From Deltaproteobacteria bacterium (GTDB taxonomy: Bacteria; JADJOY01): a DNA stretch of 64,000 bases. The DNA lies in assembly GCA_016713535.1 (NCBI GenBank), contig JADJOY010000021.1, positions 166,021 through 230,020 on the forward strand, in the 5' to 3' direction. Position numbers and translations under genes: made by a program. Shown one piece after another: positions 55,829-64,000 of the stretch. Positions within the stretch are counted from its first letter, which is position 1, and each line of letters opens with the position of its first letter. The notes beneath the pieces were generated by a model that was not told the origin of the DNA, did not search any database, and saw only the letters and a program-made list of their open reading frames with translations.

Positions 55829-56224
55829 CAGGCTTTGGCCATGACGCCACGCATCCTCGATCACTTGCAGCACGTCTGCGACTGGGATGTTGAAGACTCC
55901 AGCCTGTCCGTGGTCGAACGCCTCAGCCCAGAGATCGTGAGCTGGTGCGAAGGTTGCTGGCTCGTCGAGATTCGATTCAACGAGCGCGCTGACGCTGCTA
56001 CGGAGCGAGGGTTCGTCGACGGGTGCGTGGGGCAGGCAGTCCTGAAAGCCGCGGTCGCTTGAATTTTGGAGTCGAATCCGGTCGACACCAATCGAGAAGA
56101 TTCGTCTACCGGTGGGCAGGACACGGATCCTGACGATCTGGAGAGTCGAGTCTGTCTCGCCTGGCCGCGTACGGTAGCGCCACCGTTGCCCGACCTCGAA
56201 TGTCGGCGTCATCGGCTCCGTCAT
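55823..56224 (-). CDS. Cassette gene: second gene of a two-gene cassette
   Basis: A 133-aa protein (MTEPMTPTFEVGQRWRYRTRPGETDSTLQIVRIRVLPTGRRIFSIGVDRIRL...HAPVDEPSLRSSVSALV) whose beta-rich N-terminus may bind a ligand or protein. Its ATG overlaps the preceding gene's stop as ATGA and no attC lies between, so both form one cassette. It ends in the attC box. No family recognised. A paired toxin-immunity role is only a possibility. Confidence 0.65.
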   Translation of the reverse strand: MTEPMTPTFEVGQRWRYRTRPGETDSTLQIVRIRVLPTGRRIFSIGVDRIRLQNSSDRGFQDCLPHAPVDEPSLRSSVSALVESNLDEPATFAPAHDLWAEAFDHGQAGVFNIPVADVLQVIEDAWRHGQSLG

Positions 56225-56595
56225 GGGCTAGCCGCCACCGACCAGCCGGTGAACCAGGACGGTGTGTCGGCGGGTTGGCCGAACCAACCCCAGTCATTCA
56301 ATGTCGCCATGAAACGTTCGCGGTCGTAGTGCTCGTAGTGGAGGGCGCTAAGGCCGGAGGAGTAGTAGTCCAACGCGTCAGAGGCCTCGAAAATATCGTC
56401 GTGGGTTTCCCGTCCGGCGATGATGGCGCCTCGCGGAGAGCCGAAGTCAGACAACCAACCGGAGCACCAGTACAGAACGCCTCGATAGGTCATCGCGAAG
56501 GGGGACTCGAATCGAATCCCGAGGTCTCGCGACGCCTCGCGCCACGCGACAGCCATCGGTCCAGCTGTGATGGTGTCGCGGTCGCCCAAGCGCAT
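56221..56595 (-). CDS. Cassette gene: first gene of a two-gene cassette
   Basis: A 124-aa protein from ATG 56595 (MRLGDRDTITAGPMAVAWREASRDLGIRFESPFAMTYRGVLYWCSGWLSDFGSPRGAIIAGRETHDDIFEASDALDYYSSGLSALHYEHYDRERFMATLNDWGWFG). An upstream GTG at 56622 lies in the attC and is rejected as start. The aromatic-rich, acidic sequence resembles small immunity-type proteins, but I cannot name a family. Coupled to the next gene by ATGA. Confidence 0.65.
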   Translation of the reverse strand: MRLGDRDTITAGPMAVAWREASRDLGIRFESPFAMTYRGVLYWCSGWLSDFGSPRGAIIAGRETHDDIFEASDALDYYSSGLSALHYEHYDRERFMATLNDWGWFGQPADTPSWFTGWSVAASP

Positions 56596-56604
56596 GATTT
56601 GTTT

Positions 56605-56696
56605 GGCTAACGCAATGCTCACCAGCGGCCCCGGACTACCACGTGTTCAACCCCGAGCAAGCCCGCGTGCCGTCAGGTGCAGCGCCTAGTTCTGCC
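56605..56696 (-). repeat. attC-like site
   Basis: In cassette orientation GGCAGAACTAGGCGCTGCAC CTGACGGCACGCGGGC ... GGCCGCTGGTGAGCATTGCG TTAGCC. Core shared with 55736. Confidence 0.82.
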
Positions 56697-57309
56697 GGCG
56701 TCTTTGCCCCTCTTCTTCAAGACGGATTCGACGCTGGATTGCAGTGACCACCGTAGACAGCTTCGCCGCCCGGTTGGTCGGCCGCACGTATGAGGGGAGA
56801 TGCTCCTCGTGCCAGGCCTTCACGTAGTCGACGCCACCGATACGAACGACAGGCATGCGGCCTCGGCCGTCCCCAGCGGACACATTGAGCAGCGGTCGCG
56901 CCGTGCCATCGGATGCGAGGTACTGGAACTCCTTCTTGTGCAGCCCATTGTAGGAATCGAGGAACATGAGTGCGGGCTGGTCGTCGACTGCGAGCGGCGG
57001 TCCTCCCCAGGAACCTTCCGCCCAGCAGTACACCTTCTCGACAGGTTCACCCTTCAGCGTCTTCGAAACCTCAACTTCAGCGACCGTGCCGGGCCGAAAG
57101 TCGTCCCATTTGCGAGGATCGTCCCGACGACGAATCTCCTCGCGAATCGGCAAGGTGGTGATCTTCGCGACGCGCCCAATCACGATCGCTTCGGACTCGT
57201 CTGTCCAAAAAGCAAGGTAGTCCATTGCCCCGGCGGACTCGATACCGAGCGCCGTCGACCAAGCGAGGCAGCGGGCGGCGAACCGGACGAGGTAGGCAGA
57301 CCGATTCAT
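56686..57309 (-). CDS. Cassette gene: secreted protein
   Basis: A 207-aa protein with an N-terminal signal (YLVRFAARCLAWSTALGIESAGA). The mature part begins MDYLAFWTDESEAIVIGRVAKITTLP and includes PGTVAEVEVSKTLKGEPVEKVYCWAEGSWGGPPLAVDDQPALMFL. This pattern, a beta-barrel with 'V.V...LKG', is common in small secreted proteins of unknown function. Start ATG 57309. It ends inside the attC at 56605. Confidence 0.7.
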   Translation of the reverse strand: MNRSAYLVRFAARCLAWSTALGIESAGAMDYLAFWTDESEAIVIGRVAKITTLPIREEIRRRDDPRKWDDFRPGTVAEVEVSKTLKGEPVEKVYCWAEGSWGGPPLAVDDQPALMFLDSYNGLHKKEFQYLASDGTARPLLNVSAGDGRGRMPVVRIGGVDYVKAWHEEHLPSYVRPTNRAAKLSTVVTAIQRRIRLEEEGQRRRQN

Positions 57310-57313
57310 GAGG

Positions 57314-57369
57314 CAGAACGGAAAGCTCAGCGGCGGGCGAAGCCCGACCGCTGCAGCGCTGGGTTCGCT
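57314..57369 (-). repeat. attC-like site
   Basis: In cassette orientation CGAACCCAGCGCTGCAGCGG TCGGGCTTCGCCCG CCGCTGAGCTTTCCGTTCTG. Complementary arms GCTGCAGCGG and CCGCTGAGC with AAC and GTT boxes. Confidence 0.75.
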
Positions 57370-57387
57370 CCGTTTACGACCACTACG

Positions 57388-57837
57388 TCACCGGTTCTCG
57401 CGAGGAAACGTCTCCAGCACCGCACCGCCGGCATCATACAGCCGCAGCATTCCTACCCCTTGCTCCGTGACCAGCAGTTCGGCCCGTGGCCGTCCGTCCA
57501 GCCCATTCAGGCTCAGCGTGGGAACGGGACGATGCCCATTCCCGTTCGTGAGTTCGACTCGTGCCCGATGCTTTGAGTCCAGTCCCATCACAAGGCGAGC
57601 CGGACTCTCCTTTCCACCCCCTGAAAGAACGGCCGTGGGTTCTGGCGCCTTCGAGTACCAGTTCGTGAGACTTACGGATGTGGCTGTCAGGCCCTGCCAC
57701 GCCGGCGGCTTGTCGAGCCAACCGGGGATTCGTTCGGCAACGAGAACGACGATAAGACCGAATACAACGATGCGGAGTTCCCGGACCCGTCGACGAAGGA
57801 CGCTCAGCTCAGTCTGAGATGATGATTCCGGACTCAT
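57388..57837 (-). CDS. Cassette gene: coiled-coil membrane-anchored protein
   Basis: A 149-aa protein from ATG 57837. A charged helix (TELSVLRRRVRELR) precedes one transmembrane helix (IVVFGLIVVLVAERI). A beta-rich extracytoplasmic domain follows (GLDSKHRARVELTNGNGHRPVPTLSLNGLDGRPRAELLVTEQGVGMLRLYDAGGAVLETF). The layout is like small anchored proteins with repeated 'G.pra.l' strands. It is the first cassette of the array, closest to the integrase remnant. Confidence 0.7.
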   Translation of the reverse strand: MSPESSSQTELSVLRRRVRELRIVVFGLIVVLVAERIPGWLDKPPAWQGLTATSVSLTNWYSKAPEPTAVLSGGGKESPARLVMGLDSKHRARVELTNGNGHRPVPTLSLNGLDGRPRAELLVTEQGVGMLRLYDAGGAVLETFPRENR

Positions 57838-58028
57838 TGATCATCCGATATGGAGCGAACTTCTATTCGCGTGAACTAGGCAGGTCCCGATGGTCCGGTC
57901 TGGGCGGGTTCCGCTATTCGAGGCGAGCTCGCCAGGCTATCGGGTTCGGGCCGTGGTTGAAGACCACGGCTCGAAGGTCGCGATCAGTTTGCAGAATCGC
58001 ACGGTCGGCCTGCTCGCCGCCAGGGGCG
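57838..58028. other. Array-proximal region (candidate attI/promoter position)
   Basis: About 190 bases between the first cassette gene and the integrase remnant. By position it would hold attI and the cassette promoter, but I cannot identify either by sequence. Confidence 0.3.
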
Positions 58029-58265
58029 CTATCTGGGCGGGGAGGGGAACGGGGGTGGCGCGCCAGATGGGGGTAATTCGGTACACCGGGTGGCGAGGCC
58101 GTCGATGGGGCTGCGGACGGCGGCCCAGCCTCGGTCGAGGATGTGGGTGTAGATCATGGTGGTGCTGACGTCGCTGTGGCCCAGCAGTTCCTGCACGGTG
58201 CGGATGTCGTAGCCGTCTTCGAGGGGTGGGTGGCGAAGGAGTGCCGGAAGGTGCGCCGCCAGCGG
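58029..58265 (-). pseudogene. Integron integrase (intI) C-terminal remnant
   Basis: The minus strand encodes [11 protein letters not shown] in one frame and [43 protein letters not shown] in the next, separated by a one-base shift near 58228. These are box II of tyrosine recombinases of the IntI type, with the conserved H, R (HSFATH), H (LLGH) and the catalytic Tyr (TMIYTH). Nothing resembling the N-terminal two thirds or the box I arginine is found upstream, where the SnoaL gene begins. It reads in the same direction as the cassettes, 3' end towards them. Confidence 0.82.
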
Positions 58266-58340
58266 CGCGATTCCGCGGAACCGCGGGGGAAGGTGCCGCG
58301 GCGGCAGGCCGGGGCAGGGCACGGCCGCGCGCCGCGCGGC

Positions 58341-58700
58341 TCACGCGCCGCGCGCGATGGTGGGTTGGTCGATGGCGAAGCGCCAGGTGCCGTCGGGCTG
58401 GCGGCGGGCGACCTCGGCGGTGGTGCTGCCGTCGTCGAGGCGGGTGGAGGTGAGGGCGAGGTCGCCGGCGCGCAGCACGGGGGCGGTCTCGCCGGGCGTG
58501 AAGTGCGGCCGGTCGGCGAGGATCTCGGTGAAGAACTGGCGGATGGCGGCGGTGCCGACGGCGAGGGTACCGTCGCCGCGGTCGAGGACGGCGTCGGGCT
58601 CGTAGAGGGCGAGCAGGCCTTCGATGTCGGCGGCATTGGCGCGCTCGAGGAAGAGGCGGGTGAGGTCTTCGGGTGTTCGCGCGGGGATGGGGGCGGTCAT
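58341..58700 (-). CDS. SnoaL/NTF2-like protein
   Basis: A 119-aa NTF2-fold protein: [51 protein letters not shown], typical of SnoaL/DUF4440 domains, ending with [14 protein letters not shown]. Start ATG 58700; an upstream start at 58751 gives a basic low-complexity extension. Such domains are small-molecule enzymes or ligand binders. Substrate unknown. Confidence 0.82.
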   Translation of the reverse strand: MTAPIPARTPEDLTRLFLERANAADIEGLLALYEPDAVLDRGDGTLAVGTAAIRQFFTEILADRPHFTPGETAPVLRAGDLALTSTRLDDGSTTAEVARRQPDGTWRFAIDQPTIARGA

Positions 58701-58735
58701 GGCGGGTCCTCGGTGGCGGCGGCTCGGCGCGGGGC

Positions 58736-59253
58736 TCAGGCGCGCGCGCACTTCTCGACGGTGGCCAGGGTGCGGGTGGTGATGTCCCGCCCGAAGGTGC
58801 GCTCGAGCAGGGTCATGAACACGGGGCCCTGGGGCTCGGCACGTACGCGGTGAATGCCTCGGTGCCCGCGAGCGTCAGGATGGCGGCGCCGTCTTGCTCG
58901 ATCGGCAGGCGCGGTGGGCGAGTGGGCGGCTGGCGCAGGAACGTGATCACGCGCTTGGCGTCGCTCGGCACGGCGAGGCCGGCGAATGGGTCGGACGAGA
59001 GCAGGGCCCCGAGTTCTTTCTGCGAGCGGACGATCGTGGGAAAGCGCCGGCCGAGGCCGTCGGCGGTGGCGCGCTCGGCTCGCGCTTCGAGCGTCGCCCG
59101 CGCCGTCGCCGCGTGCACGGTGAAGATCACGTTCCCCGAGCCGAGCACCGTCTTCACCTCGGCAAATCCCGCCTCGGTGAAGCACCGGACCAGCTCCGGC
59201 ATCTTGGCGTTGGCCGGGCTCACGCCCCGGAGGAACGCGACGTAGCGGGGCAT
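58736..59253 (-). CDS. DUF1697 protein (one frameshift)
   Basis: Starts [44 protein letters not shown], the DUF1697 signature. It continues to TEAFTAYVP; one base is missing near 58845. The next frame gives the family C-terminus [27 protein letters not shown]. The length is one short of a multiple of three. A run of 14 G's (59270-59283) lies 16 bases upstream of the start codon. Function of the family is unknown. Confidence 0.8.
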
Positions 59254-59330
59254 GCGCGAGAGCCTACGCGGGGGGGGGGGGGGCGCTGGAATGGCGGCGA
59301 GCCGGCATGGTCGTGACCGCGAATCCTGGC

Positions 59331-60014
59331 TCAGCGGATGACGGCTGTCGCCGGCCCGTCGCCCGTACACGCCACGATCTCGAGGTCTCGGTTCGCTAGA
59401 AGCCGGCGTGACTTCGTGAACGATGTGCCCTCTAGGCCTCGGCCGCTGCTGCTCCACGAGAGTGAGAGCTCGATGAGATAGCCGTCGGCTAAGCGCGTGC
59501 CGTCGAGCTCGACCGGCTCGTGCTCGATGGCGCGGACGGCGGCACGGTAGGAGAACCGCGCCGTGAGCTCGCACGGTGCGGCCGGGAATCGCACGCAGAG
59601 CGAGTGCATCTGCTCGACTCGCTCGGCGTAGTACCGGACGGCGTCCCAGGTGACGGCCGCGGCGACCAACACACCCTCCGCGGAAGATCCCCACCAGCGG
59701 TCGCAGTCCGAGGGCTCCGAGGTGGTGCGGTGATACGGGGAGCATTCTGGGCGCCAATTTGGTGAAAGCCGCTCCGCTCTGCTCACCAGCATCGCCTCGC
59801 GTTCGTTGGAGGCGCGGCGATCGATCTCGACCGTGAACCGATCGGTAAGGTTCGGGGGCGGGGCGGCCGCCGAAAGCGAGGTTTGGGGCCGGCCCGCGCA
59901 AGCAGCGGTGAGGGTCGCGGCGAGCAACGCGCACGAATGGGCACGTCGCCACGAGCGGCCGACGGAGCGGCCGCGCTCCAGGGGGTGGATTGCGGCCGGG
60001 CGCGGCAGCGGCAT
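59331..60014 (-). CDS. Predicted lipoprotein
   Basis: A 227-aa protein with lipobox LLAATLTAAC. The mature part includes NLTDRFTVEIDRRASNEREAMLVSRAERLSP and a cysteine-bearing core (ECSPYHRTTSEPSDCDRWWGSSAEG; MHSLCVRFPAAPCELTARF). No family recognised. Its ATG overlaps the stop of the methyltransferase gene by one base (TGATG), so both are coupled. Confidence 0.65.
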   Translation of the reverse strand: MPLPRPAAIHPLERGRSVGRSWRRAHSCALLAATLTAACAGRPQTSLSAAAPPPNLTDRFTVEIDRRASNEREAMLVSRAERLSPNWRPECSPYHRTTSEPSDCDRWWGSSAEGVLVAAAVTWDAVRYYAERVEQMHSLCVRFPAAPCELTARFSYRAAVRAIEHEPVELDGTRLADGYLIELSLSWSSSGRGLEGTSFTKSRRLLANRDLEIVACTGDGPATAVIR

Positions 60015-60871
60015 CACGTCCGCGCGACGAGCAGCGCTTCCGAGCTGATGGGCGGGCGGAGGCCGTCGGTGCGGCCGGCGAAGTAGCGCTCGGTGAGCGC
60101 GAGCGCGGAGACGTGCTCGACGGTCCGGAAGCCGCACTCGCTCGCGAGCGCGAGCATCTCGCCGGGCGTGACGAAGCTGATCCAGGGGGTGCCGCTCGCG
60201 CGCGCGCCCGCGGCGGCGCGCTCGATGCCGGGGCGCACCGCCGGCTCGGTGAGCGCGATCGGCAGCAGGAAGGATCTCACGAGGCTCGAGCCCGCCGCGA
60301 GGCCCGCGAGCCGGCGCAGCGTGGCGGCGATGGCGTCGCGGGTGAGGTACATGCTGACGCCGGTCGACGCGACCACCGCGGGCCGCGTCGGGTCGAAGCC
60401 GGCGGCCAGTAACTCTCGCCACCAGCCGTCGCCGGCCTCGAAGTCGACGGGCACGAGCCGCACGAAGGGCGGCACGTAGAGGCCGAGGCTCTCGAGGCGC
60501 TGGCGCTTCCACGCCTGCGGTCCGGGCTGGTCGATCTCGAAGACCGTGAGCCGTGCCGTCAGCTCGGGCCGGCGCTGCGCGAACGTGTCGAGCCCAGCGC
60601 CGAGGATCACGTACTGGTCCACTCCGCGCGCCACCTCGGCGGCCACGTGATCCTCGAGGAACCGAGCGCGCGCCACGATCGACGCGCGAAACGGCCGCGT
60701 GAAGTGGCTCATGTCCGGGCGCTCGCGCCAGCCGGGCTCGGGCGCGGCGATCGCGAGGCCGACCTCGTCCGTGAAGACGTGCGGCGGCGCGTCCGCCAGC
60801 ACGTGCAGCGCGCGCCACAGCGCGGTCCGCACGGCGGTGTTGTCGGGCTGGGGGTTGGGAGCGTTCGACAT
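60014..60871 (-). CDS. Class I SAM-dependent methyltransferase (LCM/PPM-like)
   Basis: A 285-aa methyltransferase of the leucine carboxyl methyltransferase-like superfamily. It has QYVILGAGLDTFAQRRPEL (SAM-binding GxGxD), FEIDQPGPQAWKRQRL and VVASTGVSMYLTRDA. Bacterial members (often TIGR00027-type) methylate carboxyl or other groups on small molecules. Start ATG 60871 (MSNAPNPQPD). It lies five bases after the DUF6933-like gene and is coupled to the lipoprotein. Confidence 0.88.
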   Translation of the reverse strand: MSNAPNPQPDNTAVRTALWRALHVLADAPPHVFTDEVGLAIAAPEPGWRERPDMSHFTRPFRASIVARARFLEDHVAAEVARGVDQYVILGAGLDTFAQRRPELTARLTVFEIDQPGPQAWKRQRLESLGLYVPPFVRLVPVDFEAGDGWWRELLAAGFDPTRPAVVASTGVSMYLTRDAIAATLRRLAGLAAGSSLVRSFLLPIALTEPAVRPGIERAAAGARASGTPWISFVTPGEMLALASECGFRTVEHVSALALTERYFAGRTDGLRPPISSEALLVART

Positions 60872-60876
60872 GGGGC

Positions 60877-61431
60877 TCACGCATGCTGCTCGGAGGGGTC
60901 GCCCGCTGGCTGTCCGGGTACCTCTGCGAGCCATCTCGCACGCAGCAGCGCCGGCGCGTGGCGGTCCGGAAACACGTACGGCGCGTCGATGGTGGCGGCG
61001 TGGGACGGTCTCCCTTGGAGCCAGTCCTCCAAGCCGGCGAGTCCCTGGCCCGCGCCGAAACCTTTCTCGAAGTAGAACGGAATGCTCTTCGCGAGATCGA
61101 CGAGGTTCCCGAGTACCGATCGATTGTCGGTGGCCGCGACGACCACCGGTTGCATGGCCCGCTGCTCAGCCGCGATGACCTCGTCGTCGACACCGAGGCG
61201 GCGCAGGCGCTCACCGACCACGGACGCCAAGCGTTTCGGGAGCGAGCGAACGTCCCGGGCAGGCAAAACGATCGAAAGGAGCGAGGTGGTGCTGACGAGG
61301 AGTAGAAGCGGCTGACGCTCGACGACGATTCGGTTCACGTACCAGTCGCCCAGCGCGGTGTCGATCGGGCGCTCCACCACGACCGTCGGCAGCAACGAGC
61401 GCAGCTTGCGGGTGGGTCTCAGGATGACCAT
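60877..61431 (-). CDS. DUF6933-like protein
   Basis: A 184-aa protein: MVILRPTRKLRSLLP...DTALGDWYVNRIVVERQPLLLLVSTTSLLSIVLPARDVRSLPKRL and ATDNRSVLGNLVDLAKSIPFYFE. This matches my memory of the DUF6933 family, whose function is unknown. Start ATG 61431. It begins a three-gene unit with the methyltransferase and lipoprotein. Confidence 0.7.
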   Translation of the reverse strand: MVILRPTRKLRSLLPTVVVERPIDTALGDWYVNRIVVERQPLLLLVSTTSLLSIVLPARDVRSLPKRLASVVGERLRRLGVDDEVIAAEQRAMQPVVVAATDNRSVLGNLVDLAKSIPFYFEKGFGAGQGLAGLEDWLQGRPSHAATIDAPYVFPDRHAPALLRARWLAEVPGQPAGDPSEQHA

Positions 61432-61504
61432 GGGCCGCCTCTTCTTGCGCGACGGGCTCGCGCGGACCTTAGCGTACCGATCGGAACGTCGATCGCTGTT
61501 TCGC

Positions 61505-62551
61505 TCACCCGCTCGGCGGATCGGAGCGCACGCGGCTCAGGACGTCGCTCGCGAGGTCGGCCTCGATGCCGCCGCCGAAGAGCCCGTCCTGCCAGGCCGG
61601 ATTCTCGTAGAGGAACGTGTCGAGCCACATCGTCGCGTAGCGCTTGGCGACGGTGTGCTGGGCGGCGGCGGGCAGGGTGGCGGCGCAGTCGATCGGGATC
61701 GCGTCCACGATCGCGGCGGTCCACAGCCCGAGCGCCGCTTCGTCGAAGTAGCCGATGTGGTTGGCGCCGGTGATCTCGAGGAGCTGCCGCTCGGCCGGGA
61801 TCGCGTCGTAGTAGAGGTCGACGCCGCCGCGGCCCAGGTTGGTGAACGCGAGCAGGCTCGGCGGGCGCGGGTTCACCAGGCAGTCCTCGGTGCCGACCTG
61901 GATCTGCGTGGGCGCGGTCACCCGCGCGGCGGCGTCGAGGGTGTCCTGGAAGAGGAAGCGGCCCAGGTCGTTGATGCCGGGCGCGAAGGCGACCACGGCG
62001 CGCACGCGCGGGTCGACGGCCGCCGCCTCGATCGCGCCCGCGGCCCCGGCGGAGAGCGCGACCAGGCCGATGTGCTCGGGGTCGACGCGGCCGGCGAGCG
62101 CGCCTGCATCGCCGCCGCTCTCGCCGAGGAGGGCGTCGATCCCGCGCTCGAAGCCGCGCGCCCACGCGGCCATGTCCAGGGAGAGCGTGTTCGCGGGGGT
62201 GAACGTGAGCACCGCGTAGCCATGGCTCCCGAGGTGGTCCGAGATGCACGACATGATCGAACCGGACGCGGCGAGGCCGTTCGAGAGCACGATGCCCGGC
62301 ACGCGCGCCGGCGGCTCGGCCGCCGCTGCGTCGTCGGCGACCGGCATATACGTGAGCGCGGGGTAGGTCCTGAACTCGGGCACGTCGAGCGTGGCGGTGC
62401 CGTGCTCGACGGCGAAGCGGCCGGCGCCGCTCGGGTCGGTCGGCACGAACGCGGCGCCGCGGCTCTCGCCGGAGGAGCACGCAGCGAGCGCGAGCAGCCC
62501 CGCCACGCCGATGAGCGTGGCCGCTCGGCGGATCGCGGGAGCGCTCGCCAT
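61505..62551 (-). CDS. Lipoprotein alpha/beta hydrolase (dienelactone-hydrolase/PETase-like fold)
   Basis: A 348-aa lipoprotein from ATG 62551 with lipobox VAGLLALAAC. The hydrolase core has GIVLSNGLAASGSIMSCISDHLGSHGYAVLTF, the nucleophile elbow ALSAGA and a later H (ITGANHIGYF). A CAAT...C pair near the C-terminus may form a disulfide. Family resemblance is to polyesterase/cutinase-type and dienelactone hydrolase-like proteins. Probably extracytoplasmic; substrate unknown. Confidence 0.78.
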   Translation of the reverse strand: MASAPAIRRAATLIGVAGLLALAACSSGESRGAAFVPTDPSGAGRFAVEHGTATLDVPEFRTYPALTYMPVADDAAAAEPPARVPGIVLSNGLAASGSIMSCISDHLGSHGYAVLTFTPANTLSLDMAAWARGFERGIDALLGESGGDAGALAGRVDPEHIGLVALSAGAAGAIEAAAVDPRVRAVVAFAPGINDLGRFLFQDTLDAAARVTAPTQIQVGTEDCLVNPRPPSLLAFTNLGRGGVDLYYDAIPAERQLLEITGANHIGYFDEAALGLWTAAIVDAIPIDCAATLPAAAQHTVAKRYATMWLDTFLYENPAWQDGLFGGGIEADLASDVLSRVRSDPPSG

Positions 62552-62958
62552 CGCTCGGGTGTCCACGGCGCGCGATTCATCGCACGGATCGGGCGGCGAG
62601 CTCCACCCGATCGGCGCGCGGGCCGCTCCACCTGGTGCACGAGCGCTGCGAGGGCGGCCGCCCCGGGCTCGGTCAGAGAACCGCGGTCCGGCGGTGCCTG
62701 CCGTACCGCGTATCGCCGGGCACGCGACGCGTGCCCCTCCCGCGCCTTCTGGGCTCGCGCTCGTCGGGCGGCCGTGAGGTCGCCCGGGAACGTCCGCGGG
62801 GTCGCCCCGGCCTCGAGATCTTGCTGGCAACTGCCATCAGAAAATAGCAAAGAGTTGATTGCGAAAACGGTCACAAAGTGCTTACAGCCGGTCCCGCGGA
62901 TCCCACGAAAACAGGCAAAAATGGGCCCTGGGGGCCTTCCCAGGGCCCCCTTGGGCAC
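62552..62958. other. Intergenic region with AT-rich segment and palindrome
   Basis: About 400 bases without a convincing gene. An AT-rich island lies at 62835-62875. A perfect 10-bp stem GGGCCCTGGG / CCCAGGGCCC lies at about 62923-62949 with GGCCTT in the loop. It may be a second terminator facing the hydrolase promoter region. Confidence 0.45.
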
Positions 62959-62995
62959 AAAAAACGGGGCGCGGGCCTCTTCGGCCTGCGCCCCG
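62959..62995 (-). terminator. Rho-independent terminator of icd
   Basis: On the minus strand a GC stem (CGGGGCGC..GGCC / GGCC..GCGCCCCG with short loop) is followed by six T's. It lies 46 bases after the icd stop. Confidence 0.88.
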
Positions 62996-63041
62996 TGGGT
63001 CGGGCGGGGTTCGGGCGGCGCGCGCCGCGCGGCTCAGCGCC

Positions 63042-64000
<959 letters not shown>

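Larger units (their letters stand above)
51451..57840 (-). mobile_element. Chromosomal integron gene-cassette array
   Basis: About nine small unrelated genes, all on the minus strand, each followed by an imperfect palindrome of 55-95 bases. The palindromes start near AAC and end with GTT-type boxes. Several share the core CGCTGCACCTGAC ... GCCGCAGGTGAGC. These are attC recombination sites, and the layout is that of a cassette array. An integron-integrase remnant at 58.0-58.3 kb borders the promoter-proximal end. An ISL3 element interrupts the array at 53152-54616. Confidence 0.82.

Overview
The window is very GC-rich, densely coded DNA from a Gram-negative bacterium. Many predicted lipoproteins have a lipobox, lipB and lipA overlap, the tRNAs encode CCA, and there is a ComEC channel. 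The mix of TCA-cycle genes, FG-GAP and beta-helix surface lipoproteins, IS21 and ISL3 elements and a chromosomal integron fits a deltaproteobacterial lineage (Myxococcota or a relative). That placement is inference; no rRNA is present.

Layout. 1-4.6 kb: a possible defence or toxin-antitoxin neighbourhood, with a nucleotidyltransferase and small partner (minus strand), a SWIM zinc-finger protein and SWIM-SNF2 helicase, and a MntA/HepT pair. 5-13.7 kb: tRNA-Met, an FG-GAP surface protein, an HD protein, a VanZ-like protein, a receiver protein, tRNA-Ala, a PrcB-like protein, a short inverted-repeat element, lipB-lipA and an esterase. 13.9-24.2 kb: comEC, hisS-aspS-lysM lipoprotein, then mdh-sucC-sucD. 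24.5-30.9 kb: TPR and beta-helix lipoproteins, tRNA-Leu, GNAT, GFA-type protein, a TetR-Coq4 operon with a palindromic operator, and an alpha/beta hydrolase that looks cut at its 5' end by an IS21 element (about 30.94-34.21 kb). 34.2-44.5 kb: small membrane, lipoprotein, HEAT, VOC and GST genes, vapBC, a PMT-like glycosyltransferase, a DUF4034-like protein, a YiiX-like hydrolase and an NAD(P)-binding protein.

44482-49153 is a complete 4,672-bp transposon: a zinc-domain/DD35E transposase, an AAA+ ATPase, a small protein, and a divergent SEC-C/TPR cargo gene. It splits a GNAT gene, has TGTC...GACA ends and a 6-bp GCCGAG target duplication. 51.4-57.8 kb is a chromosomal integron cassette array: about nine small cassette genes, all on the minus strand, separated by attC-like sites and interrupted by an ISL3 element with a perfect 8-bp duplication. 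Beside it is an integron-integrase remnant in the same orientation as the cassettes, with its 3' end towards the array. 58.3-64 kb: SnoaL-like, DUF1697, lipoprotein, methyltransferase, DUF6933-like and lipoprotein-hydrolase genes, then icd running off the right edge.

A caution: several conserved genes (comEC, the LysM lipoprotein, sucD, a VOC protein, DUF4034, DUF1697, SEC-C) and the T-arm of tRNA-Ala each carry a one-base indel. This looks more like residual draft-assembly error than gene decay, so 'broken' genes here should be read with care.
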